Positions 1 to 7,151 are shown, counted from the first letter of the stretch. The stretch: 9,697 bases of DNA from Fidelibacterota bacterium (GCA_021735285.1 JAIPHI010000103.1:1-9697); one strand, 5' to 3'. The notes: generated by a model from the sequence alone, not told the origin. Translations and numbers: made by a program.

Positions 1-1
1 G

Positions 2-412
2 GAACGTAAACAGTATGAAGGGAATCCTCAAGTAAAATCCAGAATTCGCTCCTTACAAAAGGAGATGTCACGCAATCGAATGATGGCTGACGTTCCCGAT
101 GCTACAGTGGTTGTGACAAATCCGACTTTCATTGCTATTGCTTTGCAATATGATCCTCAGGAAAAATCCGATGCACCCAAAGTCATAGCCAAAGGTAAAA
201 GGAAAATCGCTCAAAAGATCAAACATATCGCAAAAGAAAATGAAGTACCAATCGTAGAAAATAAACCTCTGGCCCGGACCTTATATAAGACTACTGAGAT
301 AGGGATGGAGATTCCACCTCTATTCTATCAAACTGTAGCCGAAATTCTGGCGAAAATCTTCAAAGAGCAGAAAAGTCGTAATCCTCTTTCAGGAGGTTCT
401 GTGAATGGCTAA
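2..412 (+). CDS. flhB: Flagellar export switch protein FlhB, C-terminal part (5' end outside window)
   Basis: FlhB is the inner-membrane export-gate component whose cytoplasmic domain cleaves itself and switches secretion from rod/hook to filament substrates. Only the last 136 residues are here; the frame is open from base 2, so the internal ATG at 65 is not the start. The visible part begins in the linker after the last membrane helix (EGNPQVKSR, then RNRMMADVP) and continues through the FlhB C-terminal domain: VVVTNPT, IALQYD, APKVIAKGK, VPIVENKPLARTLY and IGMEIP are all family hallmarks. The self-cleavage site normally reads NPTH; here it is NPTF (bases 119-130). Asn and Pro, which carry out the cleavage chemistry, are kept. 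The gene overlaps flhA by 8 bases, which suggests translational coupling. The identification is secure. Confidence 0.96.
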   Translation, partial: ERKQYEGNPQVKSRIRSLQKEMSRNRMMADVPDATVVVTNPTFIAIALQYDPQEKSDAPKVIAKGKRKIAQKIKHIAKENEVPIVENKPLARTLYKTTEIGMEIPPLFYQTVAEILAKIFKEQKSRNPLSGGSVNG

Positions 413-2474
413 TCCACTCTCAACACAGAAGGTAACAGATAGGAGCAATATTTATCTAGCTATTGCTGTTATATCGATATTGGCATTAATGATTTTGCCA
501 ATACCACCTTTTATAATGGATGTCTTCCTGGTGATGAGTATTACCGGAGGTTTGGTGATTCTATTTGTGGCTCTCTATATTCACAATCCTCTCGATTTTT
601 CGGTTTTTCCCAGTGTCCTGCTGATCATAACCCTCTTTCGACTCTCTCTAAATGTTTCCACCACACGCTTGATCCTTAGTCGCGGATATGCCGGAGAAAT
701 AATAAACACTTTTGGTGGTTTTGTGATAGGTGGAAATTACGTGGTAGGAGTAGTAATCTTCCTGATCCTGGTGATTATCAATTTTGTTGTGATCACAAAG
801 GGAGCCGGGAGAATAGCAGAAGTATCTGCTCGTTTTACACTGGATGCCATGCCGGGTAAACAGATGGCTATTGATGCGGACCTCAATGCCGGCTTAATCG
901 ATGATCGGGAAGCTCAGAGACGACGAAATTTAATTGCCCAGGAAGCAGAATTTTATGGTGCTATGGACGGTGCAGCAAAATTTGTCCGAGGAGATGCAAT
1001 TGCCGGTTTATTGATTACATCTATCAATATTATTGGTGGTTTAGCAATTGGTGTTTTTCAAAATGGAATGGGCTTTGGCGAAGCTGCCAACCAGTACACC
1101 ATCATGACTGTCGGTGATGGGTTAGTAGCTCAGATTCCGGCCTTGATCGTTTCTACATCAGCCGGAATAATAATTACACGGGCAACCGGTGAAGCCAGTA
1201 TGGGTAACGAGATCACTCGCCAACTGGCGAAGCAACCAAAAGCAGCATTTGTCAGTGCAGGGGTATTATTCTTATTGGGAATAGTGCCAGGGCTTCCTTT
1301 TTTCCCATTCACTATTATGGCCGCTATTATAAGCATTATAGCTTTTGGAGCCCAGAAGAAGCAGGAACAATTACTGGAGGAGGAGCAACAGGAGGAAAAA
1401 GAGGAAATCGAAGAAGCGGAAGAGGAAAATATTGAAGATTATTTACATCCCGACCCTTTTGAAATTGAGATTGGTTATGGTTTAATCCCGCTTGTTGACA
1501 AAGATAGTGGCGGTAATTTATTAGGTAGAATATCTACTATCAGAAAAAGTATTGCCATGGAATTAGGGATTGTAATTCCATCAATAAGAATCCGTGATAA
1601 TATTCAATTAAAATCCAATCAATACTTATTTAAAATATATGGCATAGAAAAATCTAATGGTGAAGTGCTTCTGGATCATTTTTTAGTACTTAATCCTGAT
1701 GATCGAGTAGAACTGGAAGGACATGAAACTGTGGAACCAACATTTGGCCTGCCTGCAATCTGGATTCCTAAGAAGGAGAAAGAAAAAGCGGAAGTAGCCG
1801 GTTACACTGTGATTGAACCACCGGCCATTATAGCCACTCATTTAATGGAGGTCTTGAAGAATAATGCTCATAAACTCCTGGACCGTCAAAAAACTCAACA
1901 GATGCTGGATCATTTAAAAGAAACTCATCCGGCTGTTGTTGAGGGTGTCATTCCGGATATGGTCTCGCTTGGAACCCTCACCCAAATTTTAAAGAACTTA
2001 CTCAAAGAAAAGATACCGATAAGAAATATGGTAAAAATAATAGAAACAATCGCTGATTATGCAGCCTATTCCAAAGAGGCTGAGGTTTTGACAGAATACG
2101 TACGAAAAGCATTATCAGAAACAATTACCGATTATTTAAAACAAGATAATAAAAAATTACCGGTAATTACATTTGATCCCAGATTAGAAGATCATATCAT
2201 GTCAGCAGTTCAAGATGGCAATGGACAAACCCAAAATCTTGGTTTGAATCCTAATCAAGTTCAAGAAATATTTAATACATTAAACCAAAAAAAGGAAGAA
2301 ATAGTCATGGAAGGCTCTTCTCCAATATTACTAGTTTCTCCCCCAATTCGTAAAGCGGTAAGAAATTTCACCGAACCCGTACTTCCTGACCTAAATGTAG
2401 TAGCATATTCTGAGTTAACACCGGATACAGAAATTAAATCCTTAGGGACAATAGGAGACCCACATGAAAATTAA
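405..2474 (+). CDS. flhA: Flagellar export gate protein FlhA
   Basis: FlhA is the largest export-gate subunit; it uses proton-motive force and its cytoplasmic ring docks chaperone-substrate complexes. The 689-residue length is normal for the family. The N-terminal half has about eight hydrophobic segments (from about residue 16 to 315), the LFRLSLNVSTTRLIL motif near 78-91, the FHIPEP-family signature at 136-163 (AEVSARF, LDAMPGKQMAIDADL), FVRGDAIAG at 193-201 and VGDGLVAQIPAL at 236-247. An unusually acidic linker (322-346, mostly Glu) joins it to the soluble C-terminal domain, which contains IWIPKKEKEKAEVAGYTVIEP. The ATG at 405 is 8 bases after a perfect AGGAGG (391-396) and lies inside the flhB end. 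The stop overlaps flhF by 11 bases. Confidence 0.98.
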   Translation: MANPLSTQKVTDRSNIYLAIAVISILALMILPIPPFIMDVFLVMSITGGLVILFVALYIHNPLDFSVFPSVLLIITLFRLSLNVSTTRLILSRGYAGEIINTFGGFVIGGNYVVGVVIFLILVIINFVVITKGAGRIAEVSARFTLDAMPGKQMAIDADLNAGLIDDREAQRRRNLIAQEAEFYGAMDGAAKFVRGDAIAGLLITSINIIGGLAIGVFQNGMGFGEAANQYTIMTVGDGLVAQIPALIVSTSAGIIITRATGEASMGNEITRQLAKQPKAAFVSAGVLFLLGIVPGLPFFPFTIMAAIISIIAFGAQKKQEQLLEEEQQEEKEEIEEAEEENIEDYLHPDPFEIEIGYGLIPLVDKDSGGNLLGRISTIRKSIAMELGIVIPSIRIRDNIQLKSNQYLFKIYGIEKSNGEVLLDHFLVLNPDDRVELEGHETVEPTFGLPAIWIPKKEKEKAEVAGYTVIEPPAIIATHLMEVLKNNAHKLLDRQKTQQMLDHLKETHPAVVEGVIPDMVSLGTLTQILKNLLKEKIPIRNMVKIIETIADYAAYSKEAEVLTEYVRKALSETITDYLKQDNKKLPVITFDPRLEDHIMSAVQDGNGQTQNLGLNPNQVQEIFNTLNQKKEEIVMEGSSPILLVSPPIRKAVRNFTEPVLPDLNVVAYSELTPDTEIKSLGTIGDPHEN

Positions 2475-3639
2475 AAATTTTATAGGGTTGTCCTTTCAGG
2501 ATGCGGTCCAAAATGCAAAGGCTGAATTGGGAGAAGAAATATCTATTTTGGAATCGAAGAAAGTTGATAATAATGGCAGTCTGCCAGGAGTTAAACATTT
2601 AATCCAAATTAGTGTTGTAGATACTTCTGAAAATAGTTCTCCTGAAGCAGCCCCTAATTCTCTCAGTTCTGACCATATTAATTTTAGAAAATCCCAGAAT
2701 GAATCCCCAAAAAATAGCAATAAACAGACTACAAAACAGAAGCAGGAAGGATATAATTTTAGTGCTGATGAAGCGCAATTTCTTTACGGAGAACTGGAAA
2801 AGTTAAATAAATATATCAGAAAATTTTATTTGCCTAAATATCCAGAAGATTACATTGATGTTTTTGAGGGATTGAAAAAAATTGGAGTGGAAACTGAAGA
2901 TGCTAAACAAATTATTAAAACTACTTATAGCAAATTGAGTTCCGGCGAACAGACAACAAAAGAAAAAATAATAAATGAAATTAGACGCCAGATTTTTCCC
3001 ATGTTAAGTCCCTATCATATAACACTTAATCAATCCAATACCCCCTTACCGATTGCTTTAATCGGGCCCTCCGGAAGTGGTAAAACCAGAACAATAATGA
3101 AATTGGCGACCCATCCGGATTTCTTTGCCAACAGGAAAAGACAAATTATCTCCACAGGAAATTTCGGAGTGGGGACAGAAAGTGCTTTAGAAAAATTTTC
3201 AAATTTAACTGGAATTGGTGTTAACCTATTAAAATCCCCCCGGGAAATTCCCAAAACAATCAATAAATATTCAGATGAAGATATCCTCTTTTTTGACACA
3301 CCCGCCCTGAGCATTGCTCAATCAGATTCTATCAGAAGTATTTATCGTTACTTGGACAAAATCAATCAACTATTAACTTTGTTAGTAGTTGATGCGACTC
3401 GAGATATACTTGATGCAAAACATATATATAACAAATATAGTTATATTAATATAGATGGTATCATCATAACTAAACTTGATGAAACTCCCAGAATAGGAAA
3501 AGTATTATCACTAATTAACAAAATTGATCTACCTCTATTTGCAATATGTGAGGGGCAATCAATACCTGATAATATTCGCAGGGATTTTAAAGAAGTTATC
3601 TGGAAAGAAGTAGAAACCGGAATAAAGGAAACGAATTAA
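2464..3639 (+). CDS. flhF: Divergent flagellar SRP-type GTPase FlhF
   Basis: FlhF is the third SRP-type GTPase, after Ffh and FtsY, and determines the place of flagellar assembly. Evidence: the FlhF-type N-terminus (MKIKNFIGLSFQDAVQNAK), a poorly ordered B region (about 55-100), an N domain, and an NG-type GTPase domain with P-loop GPSGSGKT (201-208), TKLD (336-339) and the closing loop EGQSIPDNI (363-371). Its position between flhA and flhG is diagnostic. It is odd in two catalytic motifs. The region that should read DTYR reads GNFG (about 232-235), and DTAGR is replaced by DTPAL (278-282). It probably still binds nucleotide, but may hydrolyse it poorly or not at all (inference). AGGAG (2453-2457) lies 6 bases before the ATG. 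Length is 391 residues, normal for FlhF. Confidence 0.9.
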   Translation: MKIKNFIGLSFQDAVQNAKAELGEEISILESKKVDNNGSLPGVKHLIQISVVDTSENSSPEAAPNSLSSDHINFRKSQNESPKNSNKQTTKQKQEGYNFSADEAQFLYGELEKLNKYIRKFYLPKYPEDYIDVFEGLKKIGVETEDAKQIIKTTYSKLSSGEQTTKEKIINEIRRQIFPMLSPYHITLNQSNTPLPIALIGPSGSGKTRTIMKLATHPDFFANRKRQIISTGNFGVGTESALEKFSNLTGIGVNLLKSPREIPKTINKYSDEDILFFDTPALSIAQSDSIRSIYRYLDKINQLLTLLVVDATRDILDAKHIYNKYSYINIDGIIITKLDETPRIGKVLSLINKIDLPLFAICEGQSIPDNIRRDFKEVIWKEVETGIKETN

Positions 3640-4514
3640 TGCAAAAATTAGGAAATAATGTTTTTAAGATAGCAAAGCCGGATACTAACAATAAAGGTCC
3701 TCAAGTCTGTACTGTGACCAGTGGTAAAGGTGGAGTAGGTAAAACCAATTTGAGCATTAATGTTGCTATTGCTTTGAAAAAAATGAGAAAAAAGGTACTC
3801 TTGCTGGATGCTGATGTTCACCTTGGAAATATCGATCTTTTTCTCGGTATCCACTCTAAATATAATATTTCAGATATTATTCAGGGTGAAAAGGAGATAG
3901 ATGAGGTTATTTTTAAAGGACCGGGAGATATAGATATTTTACCTGCTTCCTCTGCAGTTATAGACCTACTTGAAGCTGAAGATAAAATTGCTCGTAGGTT
4001 GAATCTGGCTTTTGCCCGGTCTGAGAAAGAATATGACTATATGATAGTGGATTCCGGCGCAGGACTATCAAAAACTGTATTGCCTTTTGTTCTGGGAGCG
4101 GACAAGGTTATAATAGTCGTTACCTCAGACCCGGCTTCCATAGCCGATGCTTATGGCATGATAAAGATAGTCAAAAATTTCAACGATTCTATTCCAGTAC
4201 TATTAGTTCCTAATAGAGTAGAAAATAGACAAGAGGGGGAGTCTATTTACAGAAAAATGAAACTGATGGTACAACGTTTCCTTAATAGTCAGATTACCTA
4301 TGGCGGAACTTTGAATGAGGAACCCTTAATAGAGGAAACAGTCAAACAACAGAAGGCTGTTATCCTGGAACATCCCGGTTCAAATGCAGCCCGCACTCTG
4401 AAAGTCATAGCCAAAAATTTGTATGGATTACCAAACAATAGTGATAATCAATATAAATTATTTGAAAGATTTATTGCCAATCGAAATCAATCCTTTGGAG
4501 TTGAAAATGAGTAA
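3639..4514 (+). CDS. flhG: Flagellar number regulator FlhG (FleN/YlxH), MinD-type ATPase
   Basis: FlhG is a MinD/ParA-family ATPase that limits flagellar number and, in studied species, stimulates FlhF GTPase activity. The deviant Walker A motif SGKGGVGKT (28-36), the DADVHLGN motif (57-64), VDSGAGL (137-143) and DKVIIVVTSDPASIADAY (155-172) define the family. A C-terminal segment with YKLFERFIAN could be the amphipathic membrane-targeting helix. The N-terminus before the ATPase domain (residues 1-20) lacks the DQAxxLR activator motif used by FlhG to stimulate FlhF, and no earlier in-frame start restores it. The ATG shares one base with the flhF stop (TAATG). The purine stretch AAAGGA (3624-3629) is a modest ribosome-binding site, so translational re-initiation is likely. 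Length is 291 residues, typical. Confidence 0.95.
   Translation: MQKLGNNVFKIAKPDTNNKGPQVCTVTSGKGGVGKTNLSINVAIALKKMRKKVLLLDADVHLGNIDLFLGIHSKYNISDIIQGEKEIDEVIFKGPGDIDILPASSAVIDLLEAEDKIARRLNLAFARSEKEYDYMIVDSGAGLSKTVLPFVLGADKVIIVVTSDPASIADAYGMIKIVKNFNDSIPVLLVPNRVENRQEGESIYRKMKLMVQRFLNSQITYGGTLNEEPLIEETVKQQKAVILEHPGSNAARTLKVIAKNLYGLPNNSDNQYKLFERFIANRNQSFGVENE
4497..4500 (+). promoter_or_regulatory. Ribosome-binding site that sets the start of the small membrane gene
   Basis: GGAG lies 6 bases before the ATG at 4507. A longer reading from an ATG at 4423 in the same frame has no comparable site, and its first 28 codons lie entirely inside flhG. The 4507 start is therefore preferred. Confidence 0.6.
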
Positions 4515-4746
4515 AATTATCTATTCTTTTGCTTTGTTTATTTCTGTGATAACATTCATTTTTTGTATTGTTAATGGGATCTCTATATTTACCGGATTTG
4601 TACGCAGCTCAATAGTTTTTTTAGGGATTCTGTTTACCTTTTCAATTGCTGGCCAAATCTTAAAATTAGTCGTTGTCTATGGTAATAAATCCAAACAAGA
4701 AGATGAAGACGCATCTCCACAAGAAGGAGTAGAGAATGAGTCCTAA
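4507..4746 (+). CDS. Small two-helix membrane protein between flhG and fliA, unknown function
   Basis: This is a 79-residue protein I cannot assign to a named family. Two hydrophobic segments are visible, about residues 5-24 (SFALFISVITFIFCIV) and 33-57 (SIVFLGILFTFSIAGQILKLV). They are followed by a hydrophilic, acidic tail rich in Glu, Asp and Gln (about 60-79). The likely topology is a hairpin with a charged tail in the cytoplasm. The ATG overlaps the flhG end by 8 bases and the stop overlaps fliA by 11 bases, so the gene is very probably translated together with both. This placement suggests a role in flagellar assembly or in handling FlhG or FliA, but that is inference from position only. 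Confidence 0.75.
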   Translation: MSKIIYSFALFISVITFIFCIVNGISIFTGFVRSSIVFLGILFTFSIAGQILKLVVVYGNKSKQEDEDASPQEGVENES

Positions 4747-5521
4747 AATATCAGAGAAAGTTAAAAAAGATCGTAAAGACACAGATAAACTGGTTGAAAA
4801 ATATCAAAAAACTAAAGATCAGAGCATCAAAGAAGAAATTATTAAACAGTATCTGGGGCTGGTAAAATATATTATCGGAAGGATTAAAGTTCCTAATAAT
4901 ATTTTATTAAAAAGGCAGGATCTTCAGCAATTTGGGATAATAGGTCTGATGGATGCAATTGAACGCTATGATACTTCTCGCAAAGCCAGTTTTAAGACTT
5001 TTGCATATAAACGCATTTACGGGGAAATATTAGATTCTTTTCGTAGATATGGGGCCTTTAGTAGAAGACAGAGCGAAAACATAAATAAAGTCCGCAATGG
5101 CACAGAACAATTGAGAAAGGCTCTGGGCAGAGAACCAACTATCCAGGAAATATGTGACCAGTTAGAAATCAGTCAAAAAGAATATCACAAAATAGTGCAG
5201 CTCACTAATTTAGGATACACTCTTTCTCTGGATGATAAAATCAATAGTGATGACGATGGGAAAAGTCTTACCAGAAAAGACTTGATAGCCGATGACAAAG
5301 AGAATACACCTGATTTACTGCTTCAAAAAGAAAGCGTTAAAAAAGAGCTCAAAAAGCACATTAAATCACTGCCCGAAAGAGAAAGAGTAATATTAGCACT
5401 TTACTACTATGAAGAATTAACTCTCGGCGATATTGGTCAGGTAATTGGAGTTAGCGAATCCCGGATTTCGCAGATATTAAGTGCTACTTTAAAAAAACTT
5501 AGGAAAAAATTAGCAGATTAA
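4736..5521 (+). CDS. fliA: Flagellar sigma factor FliA (sigma-28)
   Basis: FliA directs RNA polymerase to late flagellar promoters (filament, motor, chemotaxis). The 261-residue protein has the layout of the FliA/WhiG group. Region 2 spans about 30-105, with DLQQFGIIGLMDAIERYD (62-79) and FKTFAYKRIYGEILDSFR (86-103). Region 3 spans about 106-165, with the helix ALGREPTIQEICDQLEIS (129-146). Region 4 spans about 205-258, with LPERERVILALYYYEELTL and the helix-turn-helix DIGQVIGVSESRISQIL. The usual region 2.4 residues are partly changed (SFRRYGAFSRR after ILD), so its -10 preference may differ from the Escherichia coli consensus (inference). AAGGAG (4724-4729) is 6 bases before the ATG. No FlgM-like anti-sigma gene is visible in the window. 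Confidence 0.96.
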   Translation: MSPKISEKVKKDRKDTDKLVEKYQKTKDQSIKEEIIKQYLGLVKYIIGRIKVPNNILLKRQDLQQFGIIGLMDAIERYDTSRKASFKTFAYKRIYGEILDSFRRYGAFSRRQSENINKVRNGTEQLRKALGREPTIQEICDQLEISQKEYHKIVQLTNLGYTLSLDDKINSDDDGKSLTRKDLIADDKENTPDLLLQKESVKKELKKHIKSLPERERVILALYYYEELTLGDIGQVIGVSESRISQILSATLKKLRKKLAD

Positions 5522-5538
5522 TAGAAGGCCATAAAATT

Positions 5539-5817
5539 ATGGGTTATGACGACTTAGAAACTGGTGATTTAAATCCTACGGAATCGATCCATTCCATGCG
5601 GAATGTCAGTCGAGATAAAAGTAATGATAAAAAGAATGAGCGCCAAAAAAAAGAGCGTAAAGAGAGAAGAGAAGAAAGTAAAAAAGAGCATGATTCCATT
5701 GAGATAAAAGGCAAAAACAAGTCACAAGATGAGGACATAAGTTTTAAGACCAAAGAAAAAAAACAAAAAGACCCGTCTAATATAAAAGGTAAAAATATTG
5801 ATATCATTATTGAGTAA
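5539..5817 (+). CDS. Small, highly charged hypothetical protein
   Basis: This is a 92-residue protein without a recognisable domain. The N-terminus (MGYDDLETGDLNPTESIH) is mixed. From residue 27 on it is dominated by Lys, Glu, Arg, Asp and Ser and is predicted to be disordered or a single charged helix; the end (NIDIIIE) is briefly hydrophobic. It has no membrane segment or signal peptide. The coding strand is strongly purine-rich and contains two runs of eight A (5645-5652 and 5756-5763), which are candidate slippage sites. AGAAGG (5523-5528) lies 10 bases before the ATG, and the gene starts 17 bases after fliA and ends 26 bases before the next gene. The spacing supports a real gene, but low complexity makes it less certain than its neighbours. 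Confidence 0.6.
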   Translation: MGYDDLETGDLNPTESIHSMRNVSRDKSNDKKNERQKKERKERREESKKEHDSIEIKGKNKSQDEDISFKTKEKKQKDPSNIKGKNIDIIIE

Positions 5818-5843
5818 GAGTTATAAAAAAATAGAGGTAGAAG

Positions 5844-6830
5844 ATGAAAATACGAAATTTTAGACATAAAATACTATCATTCGTAATCTTTTTTTATGTT
5901 TTTAATTTATTACAAAATTTCATTATATTTGGAAACACAAAAAGTGATTCAGTAAAAATAAGCATTGATCAAAAGAATTTAGAAAAAAGTCAGACTTTAA
6001 AGGTGAGTATTCCGTACAAGAATAGTACTCAAAAGAGTATATCTAACCCCATTATCGATGAAAATCCTGCTAATGGTGATTTTGAGATAACATTTTCATC
6101 AGTAAATCTAAGCCCCAATAAAAAGCAACAAATATCTAAATCGACTGAAAAAGTTCCCTTATCTATCCTGTTATTTTTTCTGGACAACAGGAAATTAAAA
6201 ATTGTAGTTAAAACAGCCCAGTATCAAAATCTTAACAGTTACTACTCTTTTGAAGATGAAACATATTATTTTGTTATCTCCTATGCCGGTCAATCTCAAC
6301 TAATTTCTTCGCTTAACCAAAATCCGCAGCAAGATACATCACCTAACAATACACTCAAGGAGACTGCCTCCCCTTATGAAACTGACCCTAATAATAGCTC
6401 CAATAATTCCAAAACTGAGGCCAGACAGAGTCAGTCCAGACATGCAAATACCAGTTTTTTGGGTATTCTAGGTCGATCTATAAAATCAGCCCTGCTTGTT
6501 GCCATGATTATAATTTTTCTTGTATCTGCCACTGCTTTAGTGATTAGAATATATTCCGGAAATAATATACTTCTCCCCTATTTGAAAGAAGTTAAAAAAT
6601 CCTTAACATCTAATAGCTCAAAAACAGAGCAGACTAAACATAGTCGAGCAGAAATCAACCAGAAAATGCAAACCATTAAAAAGAAAGAAGAGAAGCAACA
6701 AAGTAATAGGAATGTAGCAGACCTCGATGATAAGGTTGCAGAAATTCAAAAAATAATGAATAAACAGAATTTAACCTATGACGAGGCGGAGTTATATTTT
6801 AACATGAATCAGGGTAATTTTAATGCATAA
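5844..6830 (+). CDS. Membrane-anchored protein with beta-rich outer domain and cytoplasmic helical tail, unknown
   Basis: This is a 328-residue protein that I do not recognise. Visible parts in order: a basic start followed by a hydrophobic stretch (residues 10-29), a signal peptide or signal anchor; a beta-rich segment of alternating hydrophobics (about 35-150, ending in KLKIVVKTAQYQNLNSYYSF and ETYYFVISYAG), loosely like AMIN-type domains; a low-complexity Asn/Ser/Gln/Pro linker (150-205); a strong membrane helix (about 214-235); and a Lys/Glu/Gln-rich cytoplasmic part ending in a short helical segment with TYDEAELYFNM. This layout resembles long FliO proteins (outer domain, one helix, cytoplasmic tail), but no FliO motif is clear. 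AGAGG (5833-5837) is 6 bases before the ATG. The end overlaps the next gene by 8 bases. Confidence 0.8.
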   Translation: MKIRNFRHKILSFVIFFYVFNLLQNFIIFGNTKSDSVKISIDQKNLEKSQTLKVSIPYKNSTQKSISNPIIDENPANGDFEITFSSVNLSPNKKQQISKSTEKVPLSILLFFLDNRKLKIVVKTAQYQNLNSYYSFEDETYYFVISYAGQSQLISSLNQNPQQDTSPNNTLKETASPYETDPNNSSNNSKTEARQSQSRHANTSFLGILGRSIKSALLVAMIIIFLVSATALVIRIYSGNNILLPYLKEVKKSLTSNSSKTEQTKHSRAEINQKMQTIKKKEEKQQSNRNVADLDDKVAEIQKIMNKQNLTYDEAELYFNMNQGNFNA

Positions 6831-7137
6831 ATCCTATTTAGCCGGTAACGAAAAAAAATATACTGTTAGGCGGGATCTGCAAAACTTAATAGATAGACTC
6901 GAGAAAGGAATGGTTGTAAACGGCCGTGTCATAGAGCACGTTCAAGATAATAAATATTTAGTGCGAATTTGGGGCTATAATATTTATACAAAAAGCGAGA
7001 AAAAACTAAAATTACAAGATGAAATAAAATTTGAGATTATGCAGCTTGCTCCAAATTTAACTCTAAATCCTATTCATTCAAGCCCTCAAATTGAAGACCA
7101 TAGTACGGAAAACCGAACAGACATTATAGTAAATTAA
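6823..7137 (+). CDS. Small protein with FliK-like beta domain
   Basis: This is a 104-residue soluble protein. Its middle (about residues 29-82: GMVVNGRVIEH, KYLVRIWGYNIYTKSEKKL, DEIKFEIMQLAPNLTLN) follows the pattern of the small beta domain often found in hook-length control (FliK-like) proteins: G-x-V, then 'YLVRI-G', then 'A/T-x-S', then 'L-x-x-G/D-D/E'. The N-terminus is basic with a short helix, and the C-terminal 20 residues look disordered. FliK proteins are much longer, so this would be an isolated domain or a small relative. The ATG sits inside the preceding gene (8-base overlap), with a weak AGGG (6811-6814) before it, so coupling to the upstream gene is likely. The family link is pattern recognition only; the gene call is firmer. 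Confidence 0.7.
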   Translation: MHKSYLAGNEKKYTVRRDLQNLIDRLEKGMVVNGRVIEHVQDNKYLVRIWGYNIYTKSEKKLKLQDEIKFEIMQLAPNLTLNPIHSSPQIEDHSTENRTDIIVN

Positions 7138-7151
7138 ATCAGAGGCAATCA

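Noticed and set aside
1130..1336. Minus-strand open frames within flhA, flhF, flhG and the kinase genes
   Set aside because: They lie opposite strongly conserved coding regions, have no ribosome-binding sites and show no recognisable protein features.
2015..2022. ACCGATAA resembling a sigma-28 -10 element inside flhA
   Set aside because: The nearest TAAA lies 21 bases upstream instead of about 15, and the site is in the middle of the flhA coding region.
4423..4506. Longer version of the small membrane protein starting at 4423
   Set aside because: The extra 28 codons lie wholly within flhG, have no good ribosome-binding site, and the ATG at 4507 has GGAG at proper distance and fits the pattern of short overlaps.
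5098..5114. TGGCAC...TTG sequence resembling a sigma-54 promoter inside fliA
   Set aside because: The second element is two bases too far from the first (sigma-54 requires exact spacing), and it lies within coding sequence.
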